A stretch of DNA of 64,000 nt, from positions 49,324 through 113,323 of the forward strand of contig CAXTKD010000011.1 in assembly GCA_964244885.1 (NCBI GenBank), in the 5' to 3' direction. Source of the stretch: CAXTKD01 sp964244885 (GTDB taxonomy: Bacteria; Pseudomonadota; Alphaproteobacteria; Sphingomonadales; Sphingomonadaceae). A program made the position numbers and the translations under genes. The notes beneath the pieces were generated by a model, which saw only the letters and a program-made list of their open reading frames with translations, searched no databases and was not told the DNA's origin. Shown here in pieces: positions 43,107 to 51,486 of the stretch (position 1 is the stretch's first letter; every line of letters begins with the position of its first letter).

Positions 43107-44345
43107 ATGCCCAGTGCGATCGTCCTTGGCGCCGGCATGATCGGCGTTTCCACCGCGCTGAGCTTGCGCGCGATGGGATGGGACGTCGCCCTCGTCGATC
43201 GCCGCGGCGTCGGCCTGGAAACCAGCTTCGGAAATGCCGGGATCATTCAGGCGGACACGCCGGAACCGCCGGCCATGCCCCGCGCGTTCGGGCGCCTCGC
43301 GGCGATCGCCACGGGACGCTCTAACGATATCCGCTATCGCCTTCGGGAATTGCCCGGTCACGCCGCGGCCCTGGGGCGATATTGGTGGCATTCGGAGGCT
43401 CGCCGGCACGGCCGCTTGTCCGACGCCTACGCCGGGCTGGTCACCGCCGCGAAGGCCGAGCACCAGCGCTGGATCACCGCGGCGGGCGCCGAGCGCTTCA
43501 TCCGGCGCGACGGCTATCGCGTGATGTTCCGCGACGCCCGCAGCCTCGACCGCGCCGTCGATGCGGCGGCGCGGCTCAAACGCGAGCACGGACTTGCGTT
43601 CACGCCGATGTCGCGCGCGGCGCTGGCCGCCGCCGAGCCTTCGCTCCGCGAAGCCGCCGAGGGCGCGATCCAGTTCAGGGCGGCGTGGACCGTCAACGAT
43701 CCGGGCGGACTGGCGGCGGCCTATGCCGACGCTCTCGTGGCGCACGGCGGATCGATCGTGCATGGCGATGCCGAGCACGTCCGGCGGACAGCGACGGGCT
43801 GGTCGATCGACACCCCGCAAGGGGCGATCGAGGCCGAGCATCTAGTCGTCGCGCTAGGACCGTGGGCGCCGGAGTTCCTGCGACGGTTCGGGGGCCGGGT
43901 CCGCATGATTCCCAAGCGCGGCTATCACACGCATATCGCCGGCCCGTCGCCGCTGGACCTGCTGCTGGTTGACGCCGACAACGGCTACCTGATGGCGCCG
44001 ATGGCGCAAGGCCTGCGCATCACCACCGGGGTCCACGTCGCGGCGCTGGACGCGCCCGCCGACTTGCATCAGTTGGAGCGCGCGGAGGCGGCGGCGCGGC
44101 GGCTGCTCGACCTCGGCGCGCGGCAAAGGACGGAGACATGGATGGGCACCCGGCCGTTCATGCCGGGCATGCTTCCGGTCATCGGCCGCTCGGGGCGCGA
44201 CAGGCAGCTCTGGCTGAATTTCGGCCACGGCCACCAGGGCTTGACGGTCGGGCCGTCGTCGGGCCGCCTGCTCGCCGAATTGATGAACGGCGAGCCGGCG
44301 TTCGTCGATGCCGATCCCTTCGCGCCTGGCGTGCACGGCCTGTAG
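43107..44345 (+). CDS. FAD-dependent amino-acid/amine oxidoreductase (DadA-like)
   Basis: This 412-residue DAO-family flavoprotein has AIVLGAGMIGVSTALSLRAMG at its N-terminus and GYHTHI, a long substrate domain and C-terminal NFGHGHQGLTVGPSSGRLLAELM, the usual DadA signature. Such enzymes oxidise D-amino acids or secondary amines and pass electrons to the membrane. ATG at 43107 is preferred over TTG at 43095. It is divergent from the TonB receptor and converges on a SnoaL-like gene. Its product imine would be a natural substrate for the RidA proteins of this region (inference). Confidence 0.87.
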   Translation: MPSAIVLGAGMIGVSTALSLRAMGWDVALVDRRGVGLETSFGNAGIIQADTPEPPAMPRAFGRLAAIATGRSNDIRYRLRELPGHAAALGRYWWHSEARRHGRLSDAYAGLVTAAKAEHQRWITAAGAERFIRRDGYRVMFRDARSLDRAVDAAARLKREHGLAFTPMSRAALAAAEPSLREAAEGAIQFRAAWTVNDPGGLAAAYADALVAHGGSIVHGDAEHVRRTATGWSIDTPQGAIEAEHLVVALGPWAPEFLRRFGGRVRMIPKRGYHTHIAGPSPLDLLLVDADNGYLMAPMAQGLRITTGVHVAALDAPADLHQLERAEAAARRLLDLGARQRTETWMGTRPFMPGMLPVIGRSGRDRQLWLNFGHGHQGLTVGPSSGRLLAELMNGEPAFVDADPFAPGVHGL

Positions 44346-44355
44346 GCACCGAGGC

Positions 44356-44847
44356 TCAGTCCGAATAAGGGTCCCAATGCTCGACCGCCTTGCCGTCCTT
44401 GATGCGCCACAGGTCGAAGCCTGCGGTGGCATAGGTCTTTGAACGGTCGCGCGGGTCCTTGATGACATAAGGATAGACGACCAGGACAAGATCGCGCTCC
44501 GCCACTACGGCGACGATCTCGGTCTTCATCTTTTCCGGGATCGGCGTGGGCTTCGACTTCAGGACGTCGACGAAGAACCTGACCACGGCGTCGCGGCCCG
44601 ACTTCGCCTGGGGGCTGTGCTGGAGATAGTCGTCGGCGATGTAGCGGTCGGCCAGTTCCCAATGGCCGGCCTCCTCCAGGTCCTTGACGATATGGTAGGC
44701 GACCTGCTTGTTGGCGTGGAGCTGCGGGTCGGGGCTGGTGAACAGCGCATCGGGGTTTTCCACGCCGACGACGGGAACCTGCGCCGCCGTGGGCACGGCG
44801 GCAAGCGCGAGCGCGCCGAGAAGAACCAGCCGGAAATCATAACGCAT
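44356..44847 (-). CDS. Exported SnoaL/NTF2-like protein
   Basis: This 163-residue protein has a signal peptide (1 to about 22, VPTAAQ) and a SnoaL-like alpha+beta barrel (YIADDYLQHSPQAKSGRDAVVRFF, FDLWRIKDGKAVEHWDPYSD). Secreted members of this family are common and mostly uncharacterised; some are isomerases or hydrolases. ATG at 44847 is preceded by GGGAGA. It follows the MFS gene by 52 bp on the same strand, which suggests co-transcription. The substrate is unknown. Confidence 0.85.
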   Translation of the reverse strand: MRYDFRLVLLGALALAAVPTAAQVPVVGVENPDALFTSPDPQLHANKQVAYHIVKDLEEAGHWELADRYIADDYLQHSPQAKSGRDAVVRFFVDVLKSKPTPIPEKMKTEIVAVVAERDLVLVVYPYVIKDPRDRSKTYATAGFDLWRIKDGKAVEHWDPYSD

Positions 44848-44899
44848 CGATCGTCTCCCATAGTCCGAAACGGCGTCGGCGGAATCGCCGGAACGCCCG

Positions 44900-46129
44900 C
44901 TAGATGGCCGAAGCAATCGGGGTGTCGGCGTCCGGCATCGCCGGACCATTGTCGGCATTCCGCAACGCCTTGCCGAGAGCCGGCATGCAGAACGGCACCG
45001 CGACAAGGCACGCGGCGGCGGAAAAGATGCCGATTCCCCTGAACGATCCCATGTCGACGAACAGCCCGCCGATCGGCGCGCCGATCGCGTAGGCGAGGCG
45101 TTCACAGCCGGTGCACAACGTCGCCAGGCGGCCGGTCGAATCCAGCGTCGCCGACGTCCCCAGCAGCAGCACGAATAGGTAGATCGCGAACACCCAGAAC
45201 AGGCTGGCGAAGATCGCGAACATCCACACGCCGGTCGAAAGCGACAGCAACAGGCACGACGCGGCCGACCCGACGAAACCGATCACGAGGGCGGTGCGGC
45301 GGTCCATCAGCTTGTTGACGAACGCCGCCGCGGCGCTTCCGAACACGCTCAGGAAGACGCCGATCGACAGGATCAGGCCGATCAGCGGGCTGCTCAGGTC
45401 GAGCGAGTGGCCGATCCGTTCGGCGAACGGCCAGAGCGCGCCCATGCCCATCGACGCCAGGCTCCACATGATGACCATCGGAATCCGGCCGGGCAGCGGG
45501 CCGCTCACGACCGGGGCGGCGGCGCTGGTCTTCGCCCGCGCGAAGCGCAGGCCGAGGATCAGCGGCACGCTCGCCGTCAGCGTGATGGCGATGCCGAGGA
45601 ACACCCCGCGGACGCCGAAATAGCTGTTGGCGAGCGGCAGCAGCGACAGCACGCCGACGAGCATCAGCAGCCCCAGCGAGTTCGAGATGGCGTAGACCCG
45701 GTCGGGTTGCGCCGAGGCCGCCGGCGCGGCCACCGTCGCCGACAGCATCAGGGCATAACCCACCCCGCTGATGGCGGCGATCAGGCAGATCAGCGCGAGG
45801 TTCACGGGCGAGGCGAAAAGCGCGACATCGGCAACGGCCGCCACCGCGACCCCGCTCAGGCAGACGCCCAGCAGCCCGAAGCGATGGACGATCCGCGAGA
45901 ACAGGATCATGCCCACGGCCATGCAGCCGACCTGGAAGAAGCCCACCGACCCGGCGGCGGTCGCCGACAGGCCGTAGCCGTCGATCAGCGAACCGATCTG
46001 AAGCGGCATCGCGGACGTGCACAGATGCGCGATGACGTTGCCCGCCGAAAGCGCCACGATGAAATAGGCGGTTCGCGGCGAAAGTTTCAGCGACCCGGTC
46101 ATCGGGCTTTTTCGGCGGCCGTCATGCAT
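44900..46129 (-). CDS. MFS transporter (copy 2)
   Basis: This permease of up to 409 residues has twelve predicted membrane helices and is a paralog of the transporter at 38936-40123. The start is uncertain: ATG at 46129 has GGGAGGG directly against it, while ATG at 46102 gives the same N-terminal length as the paralog. It is downstream of RidA copy 2 and the Rieske B1 gene on the same strand (gap 36 bp), so it most likely imports the substrate of that operon. The duplicated transporter-RidA-Rieske set hints at two related substrates. Confidence 0.87.
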   Translation of the reverse strand: MHDGRRKSPMTGSLKLSPRTAYFIVALSAGNVIAHLCTSAMPLQIGSLIDGYGLSATAAGSVGFFQVGCMAVGMILFSRIVHRFGLLGVCLSGVAVAAVADVALFASPVNLALICLIAAISGVGYALMLSATVAAPAASAQPDRVYAISNSLGLLMLVGVLSLLPLANSYFGVRGVFLGIAITLTASVPLILGLRFARAKTSAAAPVVSGPLPGRIPMVIMWSLASMGMGALWPFAERIGHSLDLSSPLIGLILSIGVFLSVFGSAAAAFVNKLMDRRTALVIGFVGSAASCLLLSLSTGVWMFAIFASLFWVFAIYLFVLLLGTSATLDSTGRLATLCTGCERLAYAIGAPIGGLFVDMGSFRGIGIFSAAACLVAVPFCMPALGKALRNADNGPAMPDADTPIASAI

Positions 46130-46165
46130 CCCTCCCCAATTCGATTGCGATCGTTGCGCCTCAAA

Positions 46166-46555
46166 TCACGCGGGCGGCCGGTACGCCGTGATCTCCGCCT
46201 CGATCAGCGCGCCGGGGCAGAGCAGGCCGCTGAGCAGCGTCGTGCGCGTCGGGTAAGGCTTGGAAAGCCGCTTGGCGAACACCGCGTTGTAACCCGCGAA
46301 ATCCTCTCTCCGGGCGAGCCAGCCGAGCACCTTGATGACGTTGCCGAGGCCAAGGCCTTCCCTGGCGAGCAGCTCCTCGACATTGTCGAACAGCACGTTG
46401 GCCTGCGTGTCGATATCATCGCCGGCTATCTTGCCGTCGCGCAGCCCGAGCGTTCCCGACAGATAGACGATGCCGTTGATCTCGATCGCCGAGGTGAGCG
46501 GAAGGTCCACGCCGGACGTGCTGACCAGGCCGTCGCCGAATCGCTTGAGTGTCAT
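46166..46555 (-). CDS. RidA/YjgF-family protein (copy 2)
   Basis: This 129-residue protein is a close paralog of the RidA at 21184-21564, sharing DDIDTQANVLFDNVEELLAREGLGL and REDFAGYNAVFAKRL. It is predicted to hydrolyse enamine/imine intermediates in the cytosol. It lies 26 bp after the Rieske B1 gene and 36 bp before the MFS gene on the same strand. That operon position suggests it deals with an imine or carbinolamine-derived product of the oxygenase (inference). Confidence 0.88.
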   Translation of the reverse strand: MTLKRFGDGLVSTSGVDLPLTSAIEINGIVYLSGTLGLRDGKIAGDDIDTQANVLFDNVEELLAREGLGLGNVIKVLGWLARREDFAGYNAVFAKRLSKPYPTRTTLLSGLLCPGALIEAEITAYRPPA

Positions 46556-46581
46556 TCTTTCCTCCTTGGGATGATGGGTTG

Positions 46582-47793
46582 TCAGGCGGGCTCGGCGACG
46601 CGCGGATGGTGGATTTCGCCCCAGCCGAGCGTGACGTCCGGCACGTCGTGGCCGTTGCCGGCGAGCATCTTAAGCGCATAGGTCTGCTGGAACTGCTGCG
46701 AGGTCCGCTCCTGCATGCGGGAGAAGCGGCCCCCGTCGAAGGCCAGCGACGAGCGGCCGCGCTGGACGCTGTGCGCGATGTCCATGTCCTCGTTGTTCAC
46801 GCTGGTGATGCGTTCGACGACCTGCTTGCGGACCTCGGCCAGCGCCGGGCCGGTCGCCGCCTCGGCGCCGTTCACCAGCATCACCGCGCGCTCCAGCGTG
46901 CGGGTCGGGGAGATCGGCAGCAGGATCACCGCGTAGAAGAACTCGAGCAGCACGCCGAACATCAGGTTCGGGTACAGGTAGTTGTTCTCGCCGCTGGTCA
47001 GCTGCTCGGGCTTCAGATTGGGGAAGCGCGGCAGCCGGTTCGCCGCGTCGTCGTCAAAGCGCAGGCCGAGCAGCCCCTGCCCGAGATAATTGTCGCCGCC
47101 GAGGATCTGGTAATGATCCTCCATCGGGTTGTGGCGGTTCATCGAGGGATGGATCCACGGCAGGTGATAGCTCTCGACGAAGTTCTCGACCACCACCTTC
47201 CAGTTGGCGTCCGCCGCCGCCGGCGCCTCGCCGCCGAGGCGCAGCAGGCTCATGTCATAGGCGCTCGTGCGCTTGACGATCGGCGCGATGAAGTCCTCGA
47301 AGCTCTCCGCCTCGCCGCTCAGGTTGGCGAACACCATGCCGGCCCATTGCCCGGTCCGGACTTCGCGCAGGCCAAGCGTCTCCGGATGGATTTCGTCGGC
47401 GGTGTGGACTCCGGCGCCGCCGACGTGCGGCGTGGTGCGCAACCGCCCCTCCAGATCGTAGCTCCAGGAATGGTAGGGGCAGACGATCCGCGCGCAGTTG
47501 CGCCGCGGCGCCTCCGCCAGGATCGCGCCGCGGTGCCGGCAGTGATTGAAAAACACGCGCAGCGTCCCCGCCTTGTCGCGCGCCATCAGCAGGTCCTGCC
47601 CGGCGATGCTTACCGGATAGATGCTGGACGGAGTCGGCACGTCGTCGGAGGTGCCGATGCACATCCACCCGCCGTGGAACAGCACCCGCATCTCGTCCTG
47701 AAAAATCGCGTCCGAGGTGAAATAGTCTCCCGATAGGCCGCATCGCGCTTGTGCGACGGCCTCCAGATGATCGACCTGGGCGGATGATAGCAT
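46582..47793 (-). CDS. Rieske oxygenase alpha subunit, choline-monooxygenase-like (copy B1)
   Basis: This 403-residue enzyme has Rieske ligands Cys85/His87 and Cys105/His108 and a mononuclear iron site in NWKVVVENFVESYHLPWIHP. The FxGGWMCIG and ESYH segments place it in a different clade from copies A1 and A2. It shares most motifs, ligand positions and length with copy B2 at 60760-62007. ATG at 47793 has GGAG at proper spacing; frames starting further upstream lack this. No beta subunit, ferredoxin or reductase is adjacent. It heads a minus-strand operon with RidA, MFS and the SnoaL-like gene. Hydroxylation leading to N- or O-demethylation is likely, substrate unknown. Confidence 0.85.
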   Translation of the reverse strand: MLSSAQVDHLEAVAQARCGLSGDYFTSDAIFQDEMRVLFHGGWMCIGTSDDVPTPSSIYPVSIAGQDLLMARDKAGTLRVFFNHCRHRGAILAEAPRRNCARIVCPYHSWSYDLEGRLRTTPHVGGAGVHTADEIHPETLGLREVRTGQWAGMVFANLSGEAESFEDFIAPIVKRTSAYDMSLLRLGGEAPAAADANWKVVVENFVESYHLPWIHPSMNRHNPMEDHYQILGGDNYLGQGLLGLRFDDDAANRLPRFPNLKPEQLTSGENNYLYPNLMFGVLLEFFYAVILLPISPTRTLERAVMLVNGAEAATGPALAEVRKQVVERITSVNNEDMDIAHSVQRGRSSLAFDGGRFSRMQERTSQQFQQTYALKMLAGNGHDVPDVTLGWGEIHHPRVAEPA

Positions 47794-48007
47794 CGACATT
47801 CTCCAAAGCGGGACTTGAGTAGAGGATGATTCGGGCCATCGGCCGCGATGACCGGCAACCGTCGCCTCATCGCGGAACGAGGCGATCGCATCGCCCCATC
47901 GAATCCGTGACAAGCGCCTCATGTCGACGGCGCCCGATTCCCTCCACCCAAATCACACGAAGCTTACTTCGATCACCGAAGCGGCCCGATTTTTTCTAAG
48001 CCGTGTA

Positions 48008-48022
48008 TTTCCTCTCAAGAAA
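48008..48022. promoter_or_regulatory. 15-bp imperfect palindrome, site 2
   Basis: TTTCCTCTCAAGAAA is identical at 13 of 15 positions to the site before the mgs operon (26422-26436). Its centre is 13 bp upstream of the -35 of the promoter candidate, compared with 24 bp at mgs, a difference of 11 bp or one helical turn. This is the spacing pattern of a class of activator sites that keep the same DNA face. Confidence 0.45.
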
Positions 48023-48027
48023 CTTGT

Positions 48028-48056
48028 TTGTCAATCGACGATGACCGGGCTAGGTT
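48028..48056 (+). promoter_or_regulatory. Candidate sigma-70 promoter of the MBL-Rieske A2 operon
   Basis: TTGTCA (48028-48033) and TAGGTT (48051-48056) are separated by 17 bp. Transcription would start near 48063 and leave a leader of about 100 nt before the ATG at 48162, which is preceded by GGGGAGAAGG. Confidence 0.4.
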
Positions 48057-48161
48057 CGACGGCCCGTTACAAGTGGACGGCGCGGCGCTAATCATGGCGC
48101 ACTCCGCCGCGAGTACGGCAAACGACATCAAGCATGTCGAAACGATGGGGAGAAGGTTGCC

Positions 48162-49043
48162 ATGAAATACGCCTTGGTCGCGGCCGTTTGCGGAGCCGCC
48201 TTGATCAGCCAGTCCGCGCTCGGCCAGGCGCCGTCGGGCCAGGCCGTGCCGCCCGATCCGCATCAGGTGGCGGCCGCGCCGGTCAAGCTCTGGCGACTCG
48301 ACTGCGGCGGCGGCTGGATCAACCAGCTGAACCTCTTTTCGGACACCAAGGCCTATCCGGGCCAGAGCAAGGCTGGCAGCGCGGGCTGCTACCTGATCAA
48401 GCACGGCGCGGTCTATATGATGTGGGACACGGGCCTGCCCGCGAGCCTCAAGGCCGCGCCGGTCAACCGGACGGACCCGTTGTCGTTCACGCTCGACAAG
48501 ACGCTCGTCGAACAGCTCGCGACGCTCCAGCTCCGGCCCGAGCAGGTTTCGATCGTCGGCATCAGCCATTATCATTCCGACCATGTCGGGCAGGCCGCAT
48601 CGTTCCCCGGCGCCACGCTGATGATCGGCAAGGCCGATCTCGACGCGCTGCGGGCCGATCACCCGCCGGCGGAAAGCGACCTGCCGCCGCTCGCGCCCTG
48701 GCTTCGCGGATCGGGCAAGGTCGACGCGGTCGAGGGCGATCGCGACGTCTTCGGCGACGGCACGGTGACGATGATCGATCTGCCGGGCCACACTCCGGGC
48801 CACCACGGCCTGCTGGTGCGGCTGAACCGCATGGGCTATGTCCTGCTGACCGGCGACGCCGTGCATTTCCACGAGAATTACGACACCGGCGGCGTGCCCG
48901 AAGGCAACACCAGCCGCGCCGAGACGATCGCCTCGATCGAGCGGATGAAGGGCCTCGCGAAGAACCTGAAGGCGACGGTGATCATCCAGCATGACGCGCG
49001 CGACATCGCGAAATTGCCCGCCTTCCCCAAGGCGGCGGACTGA
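48162..49043 (+). CDS. Exported metallo-beta-lactamase-fold hydrolase (lactonase-like)
   Basis: This 293-residue protein has a signal peptide (1 to about 21) and the H-x-H-x-D-H zinc motif (His136, His138, Asp140, His141 in SHYHSDHVG), with further ligand-type residues in LPGHTPGHHGLL and LTGDAVHFHENY. The pattern is close to exported AHL-lactonase-like enzymes. ATG at 48162 follows GGGGAGAAGG. It heads an operon with Rieske A2 (13 bp gap). Opening a lactone or ester outside the cytosol before uptake is a reasonable inference; quorum quenching is an alternative. Confidence 0.87.
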   Translation: MKYALVAAVCGAALISQSALGQAPSGQAVPPDPHQVAAAPVKLWRLDCGGGWINQLNLFSDTKAYPGQSKAGSAGCYLIKHGAVYMMWDTGLPASLKAAPVNRTDPLSFTLDKTLVEQLATLQLRPEQVSIVGISHYHSDHVGQAASFPGATLMIGKADLDALRADHPPAESDLPPLAPWLRGSGKVDAVEGDRDVFGDGTVTMIDLPGHTPGHHGLLVRLNRMGYVLLTGDAVHFHENYDTGGVPEGNTSRAETIASIERMKGLAKNLKATVIIQHDARDIAKLPAFPKAAD

Positions 49044-49056
49044 AAGGGTAGCACGA

Positions 49057-50292
49057 ATGTACGATCGCCAGAGGATTGCCGAACTTCTTGCCAGCCACAA
49101 GCCGGGATACAGCCTGCCGCAGGCGTTCTACACCGATCCGCAAGTCCACCAATTCGACCTGGAGGCGATCTTCTACCGCAGCTGGCTGATGGTCGGCTTC
49201 GAGGCCGAGCTCGGCCGTCCCGGCTCCTACCTGGCGTCGTGGGTCGGGCCGACTCCGATCGTCGTGCTGCGCAATCGAGAGGGCGACGTCGTCGGCTTCC
49301 ACAACAGTTGCCGCCACCGCGGCGCGCAGATCTGCCCGACGGGCAGCGGCAGGGTCCCCAAGCTCGTCTGCCCCTATCATCAATGGACCTATGCGCTCGA
49401 CGGCCGTCTCCTGGCGGCGCAGGGCGCGAGCAAGGATTTCGACCTCACCGGCCTTAGCCTGCGGCCGATCAGGGTCGAGGTCGTCGCCGGCTGCATCTAC
49501 GTCGCGCTGTCGGACGACGCGCCGGACTTCGCGCCCTTCCGCCGCGCGCTCGAGCCCGCGCTCAGGCCGCACAATCTGCAGGACCTGAAGCTCGCGCACG
49601 AGGTCAAGCTCGACGAAAAGGCGAACTGGAAGCTGGTCATGGAAAACGGCCATGAGTGCAACCACTGCATGGCCGGCCATCCCGAGTTCAAGGATGCCTT
49701 CCCCGCCGAGTTGATCGACGGCGGCTCGCCCTTTCCGGACGGCGAGGATGCGACTCCGTTCATGCAGGCGATGCGCGGCCTCGGCTTCGAGACCAAGGGC
49801 AGCGAGGGCGACTGGTGGAAGATCGGGCGCATCCGCCTGTCGGACGGCTTCTCGTCCTTCGCCATCGACGGCAAGCCGCTCGTCAACAAGTTCCTCAACG
49901 ACGCCAACGGCGGCAATCTGGGGACCTTCCGCTGGGCGGCCGAGCCGAACAGCTTCTGCCATGTGACGAGCGACGTGGCGTTCATGTTCACCGCGAACCC
50001 CACCGGGCCGCTGTCGACCGAGGTCACCGCGAAATGGCTGGTCCACAAGGACGCGGTCGAGGGCGTCGATTACGACCTTAAGCGCCTGACCTATATGTGG
50101 GACCAGACGAACCTGCAGGATCGCGCGCTCGTCGAGAACAACCAGCGGGGCGTCAGTGGCTTCGGCTATCTGCCGGGGCCCTACACGCCCGAGCGCGAAG
50201 CCTATGTGATGCAGTTCCTCGACTGGTATCTGTCGCGTGCCGGGGATTTCATCGGCGCGAACGAGCCCCGGCGGAGACTTGCTTCGGTCTAA
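49057..50292 (+). CDS. Rieske oxygenase alpha subunit, glycine-betaine demethylase-like (copy A2)
   Basis: This 411-residue paralog of copy A1 carries Rieske ligands Cys85/His87 and Cys105/His108 and the iron site NWKLVMENGHECNHCMAGHPE. It shares with A1 the GxSLPQAFY start, CPYHQWTY, LVHKDAVEGVDYD and WDQTN segments along the whole length. ATG at 49057 follows AAAGGG. It is co-transcribed with the metallo-beta-lactamase-fold gene before it and probably the 2-oxoglutarate dioxygenase gene 100 bp after it. As with the other three Rieske genes, no reductase is encoded in the window. An N-methyl substrate is inferred from resemblance to GbcA. Confidence 0.86.
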   Translation: MYDRQRIAELLASHKPGYSLPQAFYTDPQVHQFDLEAIFYRSWLMVGFEAELGRPGSYLASWVGPTPIVVLRNREGDVVGFHNSCRHRGAQICPTGSGRVPKLVCPYHQWTYALDGRLLAAQGASKDFDLTGLSLRPIRVEVVAGCIYVALSDDAPDFAPFRRALEPALRPHNLQDLKLAHEVKLDEKANWKLVMENGHECNHCMAGHPEFKDAFPAELIDGGSPFPDGEDATPFMQAMRGLGFETKGSEGDWWKIGRIRLSDGFSSFAIDGKPLVNKFLNDANGGNLGTFRWAAEPNSFCHVTSDVAFMFTANPTGPLSTEVTAKWLVHKDAVEGVDYDLKRLTYMWDQTNLQDRALVENNQRGVSGFGYLPGPYTPEREAYVMQFLDWYLSRAGDFIGANEPRRRLASV

Positions 50293-50392
50293 CCGTACGC
50301 CACGCCGTATTCATTCATGTGAAGGTTTCCGGTATACGAAGTTGGCCTCGGCTGTTAGATGGCGTCGACAGTCGAGAGACAGGAGATGAGTG

Positions 50393-51433
50393 ATGGCGTT
50401 GGCACGAAAGGTTCGCGATTCGCAGGTCGAGGCGGGATGGACCTCGGCGACGCTCGGCGGTCGCGAGCCGCTGCTCCTGCCGATCGCGCCCGAGGCGCGC
50501 GACGCGGCAATCGCCGCCGCCCGGACGGCCGACGAGAACGCCAAGGCGGGAGGGTCGCAGTTCGCATCGCGGGGCGACTTCGCCGCGCCCGCGATCGTTC
50601 GCCTGATGGCGGAGGTCGCCGACCGGCTGGATCACGGGCCGGGCGCGGTGATCCTGACCGGGCTGGACGTCGACGCGCTGGGCCAGGACGTGTTCGTTCA
50701 GGCGGTCGCGGGGCTCATGCAGCAACTGGGCGACCTCGCGCCGCAATCGCCGCGCCGCGACCGCATCGGCTATGTCCAGAAGGAGCGCAACAATCCCAAC
50801 GCGCGCGGCTACACCGCCGACATCGAGCTCAACGCGCATACCGACTTCCACGAGATCGTCGCCCTGGCCTCGATCCGCACCGCGCCCGCCGGCGGCGGCG
50901 GCGAGAGCGGCCTGACGAGCTTCGCGGGCCTCCGCCAGGTGCTGGCCGAAGAGGCTCCCGAGGTCCTGCCGCTGCTCGCGGAAGGCTTCCCGCACGATTC
51001 GTCTGCCGCCGGGCTGATGTCCGACGGCCCGGTGCCGCTGATCGCCGAGGTTGACGGCGTGGTCAGCGGCTATCACCAGCCGCTGTTCATGAAGGCCGCC
51101 GAGCGCGCGCTGGGCACGCCGATGTCGCCCGAGATGAGGGACGCAGCCGAGCTGTTCGCCGAGGTCGCCAACCGCCCCGACGTCCAGCTGAACTTCATCC
51201 TGCAGCCGGGCGAGATCATGATCTGGCACAATTTCCGCGTGATGCACGCGCGCGCCAAGTTCAACGACACGCCGGAACAGTCGCGTCTGCTGATCCGCTT
51301 CTGGGTCAATCCCGATCGCCATGTTCCGCTGCCGCCGGTCTTCCTCTCCCAGCGCCGTCGTTTCGACGAGATGCACGAGCGGGGGGAGACGGCGATCGCC
51401 TATGACAAGGCGGACGCGAAGCTGGATGGCTGA
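50393..51433 (+). CDS. Fe(II)/2-oxoglutarate-dependent dioxygenase, TauD/TfdA type
   Basis: This 346-residue enzyme has the facial triad of the TauD family: His149-x-Asp151 in NAHTDFHE and the distal His285 in WHNFRVMHAR, followed by the 2-oxoglutarate-binding arginine region QSRLLIRFW. Members hydroxylate carnitine precursors, taurine, aryloxy acids and other small molecules. ATG at 50393 follows AGGAG. It lies in the operon MBL-Rieske A2-dioxygenase-FMN dehydrogenase-quinone reductase-transporter. A second oxidative dealkylation or hydroxylation step on the same compound is likely. Confidence 0.87.
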   Translation: MALARKVRDSQVEAGWTSATLGGREPLLLPIAPEARDAAIAAARTADENAKAGGSQFASRGDFAAPAIVRLMAEVADRLDHGPGAVILTGLDVDALGQDVFVQAVAGLMQQLGDLAPQSPRRDRIGYVQKERNNPNARGYTADIELNAHTDFHEIVALASIRTAPAGGGGESGLTSFAGLRQVLAEEAPEVLPLLAEGFPHDSSAAGLMSDGPVPLIAEVDGVVSGYHQPLFMKAAERALGTPMSPEMRDAAELFAEVANRPDVQLNFILQPGEIMIWHNFRVMHARAKFNDTPEQSRLLIRFWVNPDRHVPLPPVFLSQRRRFDEMHERGETAIAYDKADAKLDG

Positions 51434-51486
51434 AACGGCATGAGGCGGCCCCCCGGCGCCGGCCGCCCGCGATCCGAAGGACCGGC

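Larger units (their letters stand above)
47794..48161. other. 368-bp divergent intergenic region
   Basis: This gap separates the minus-strand Rieske B1 operon from the plus-strand metallo-beta-lactamase/Rieske A2 operon. An AT-rich part at about 47950-48040 holds a 15-bp palindrome (48008-48022) and a plus-strand promoter candidate (48028-48056). A minus-strand TTGACA lies at 48034-48029 but without a convincing -10. Frames through the rest are not convincing coding sequence. Confidence 0.6.

Noticed and set aside
46582..47793. Classical two-component aromatic ring-hydroxylating dioxygenase
   Set aside because: There is no beta subunit, ferredoxin or reductase gene beside this or any other Rieske gene in the window, and the motifs match single-subunit oligomeric monooxygenases better.
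50328..50343. TTTCCGGTATACGAAG before the 2-oxoglutarate dioxygenase gene as another copy
   Set aside because: The half-site spacing differs and symmetry is weak, so it is not counted with the three sites.
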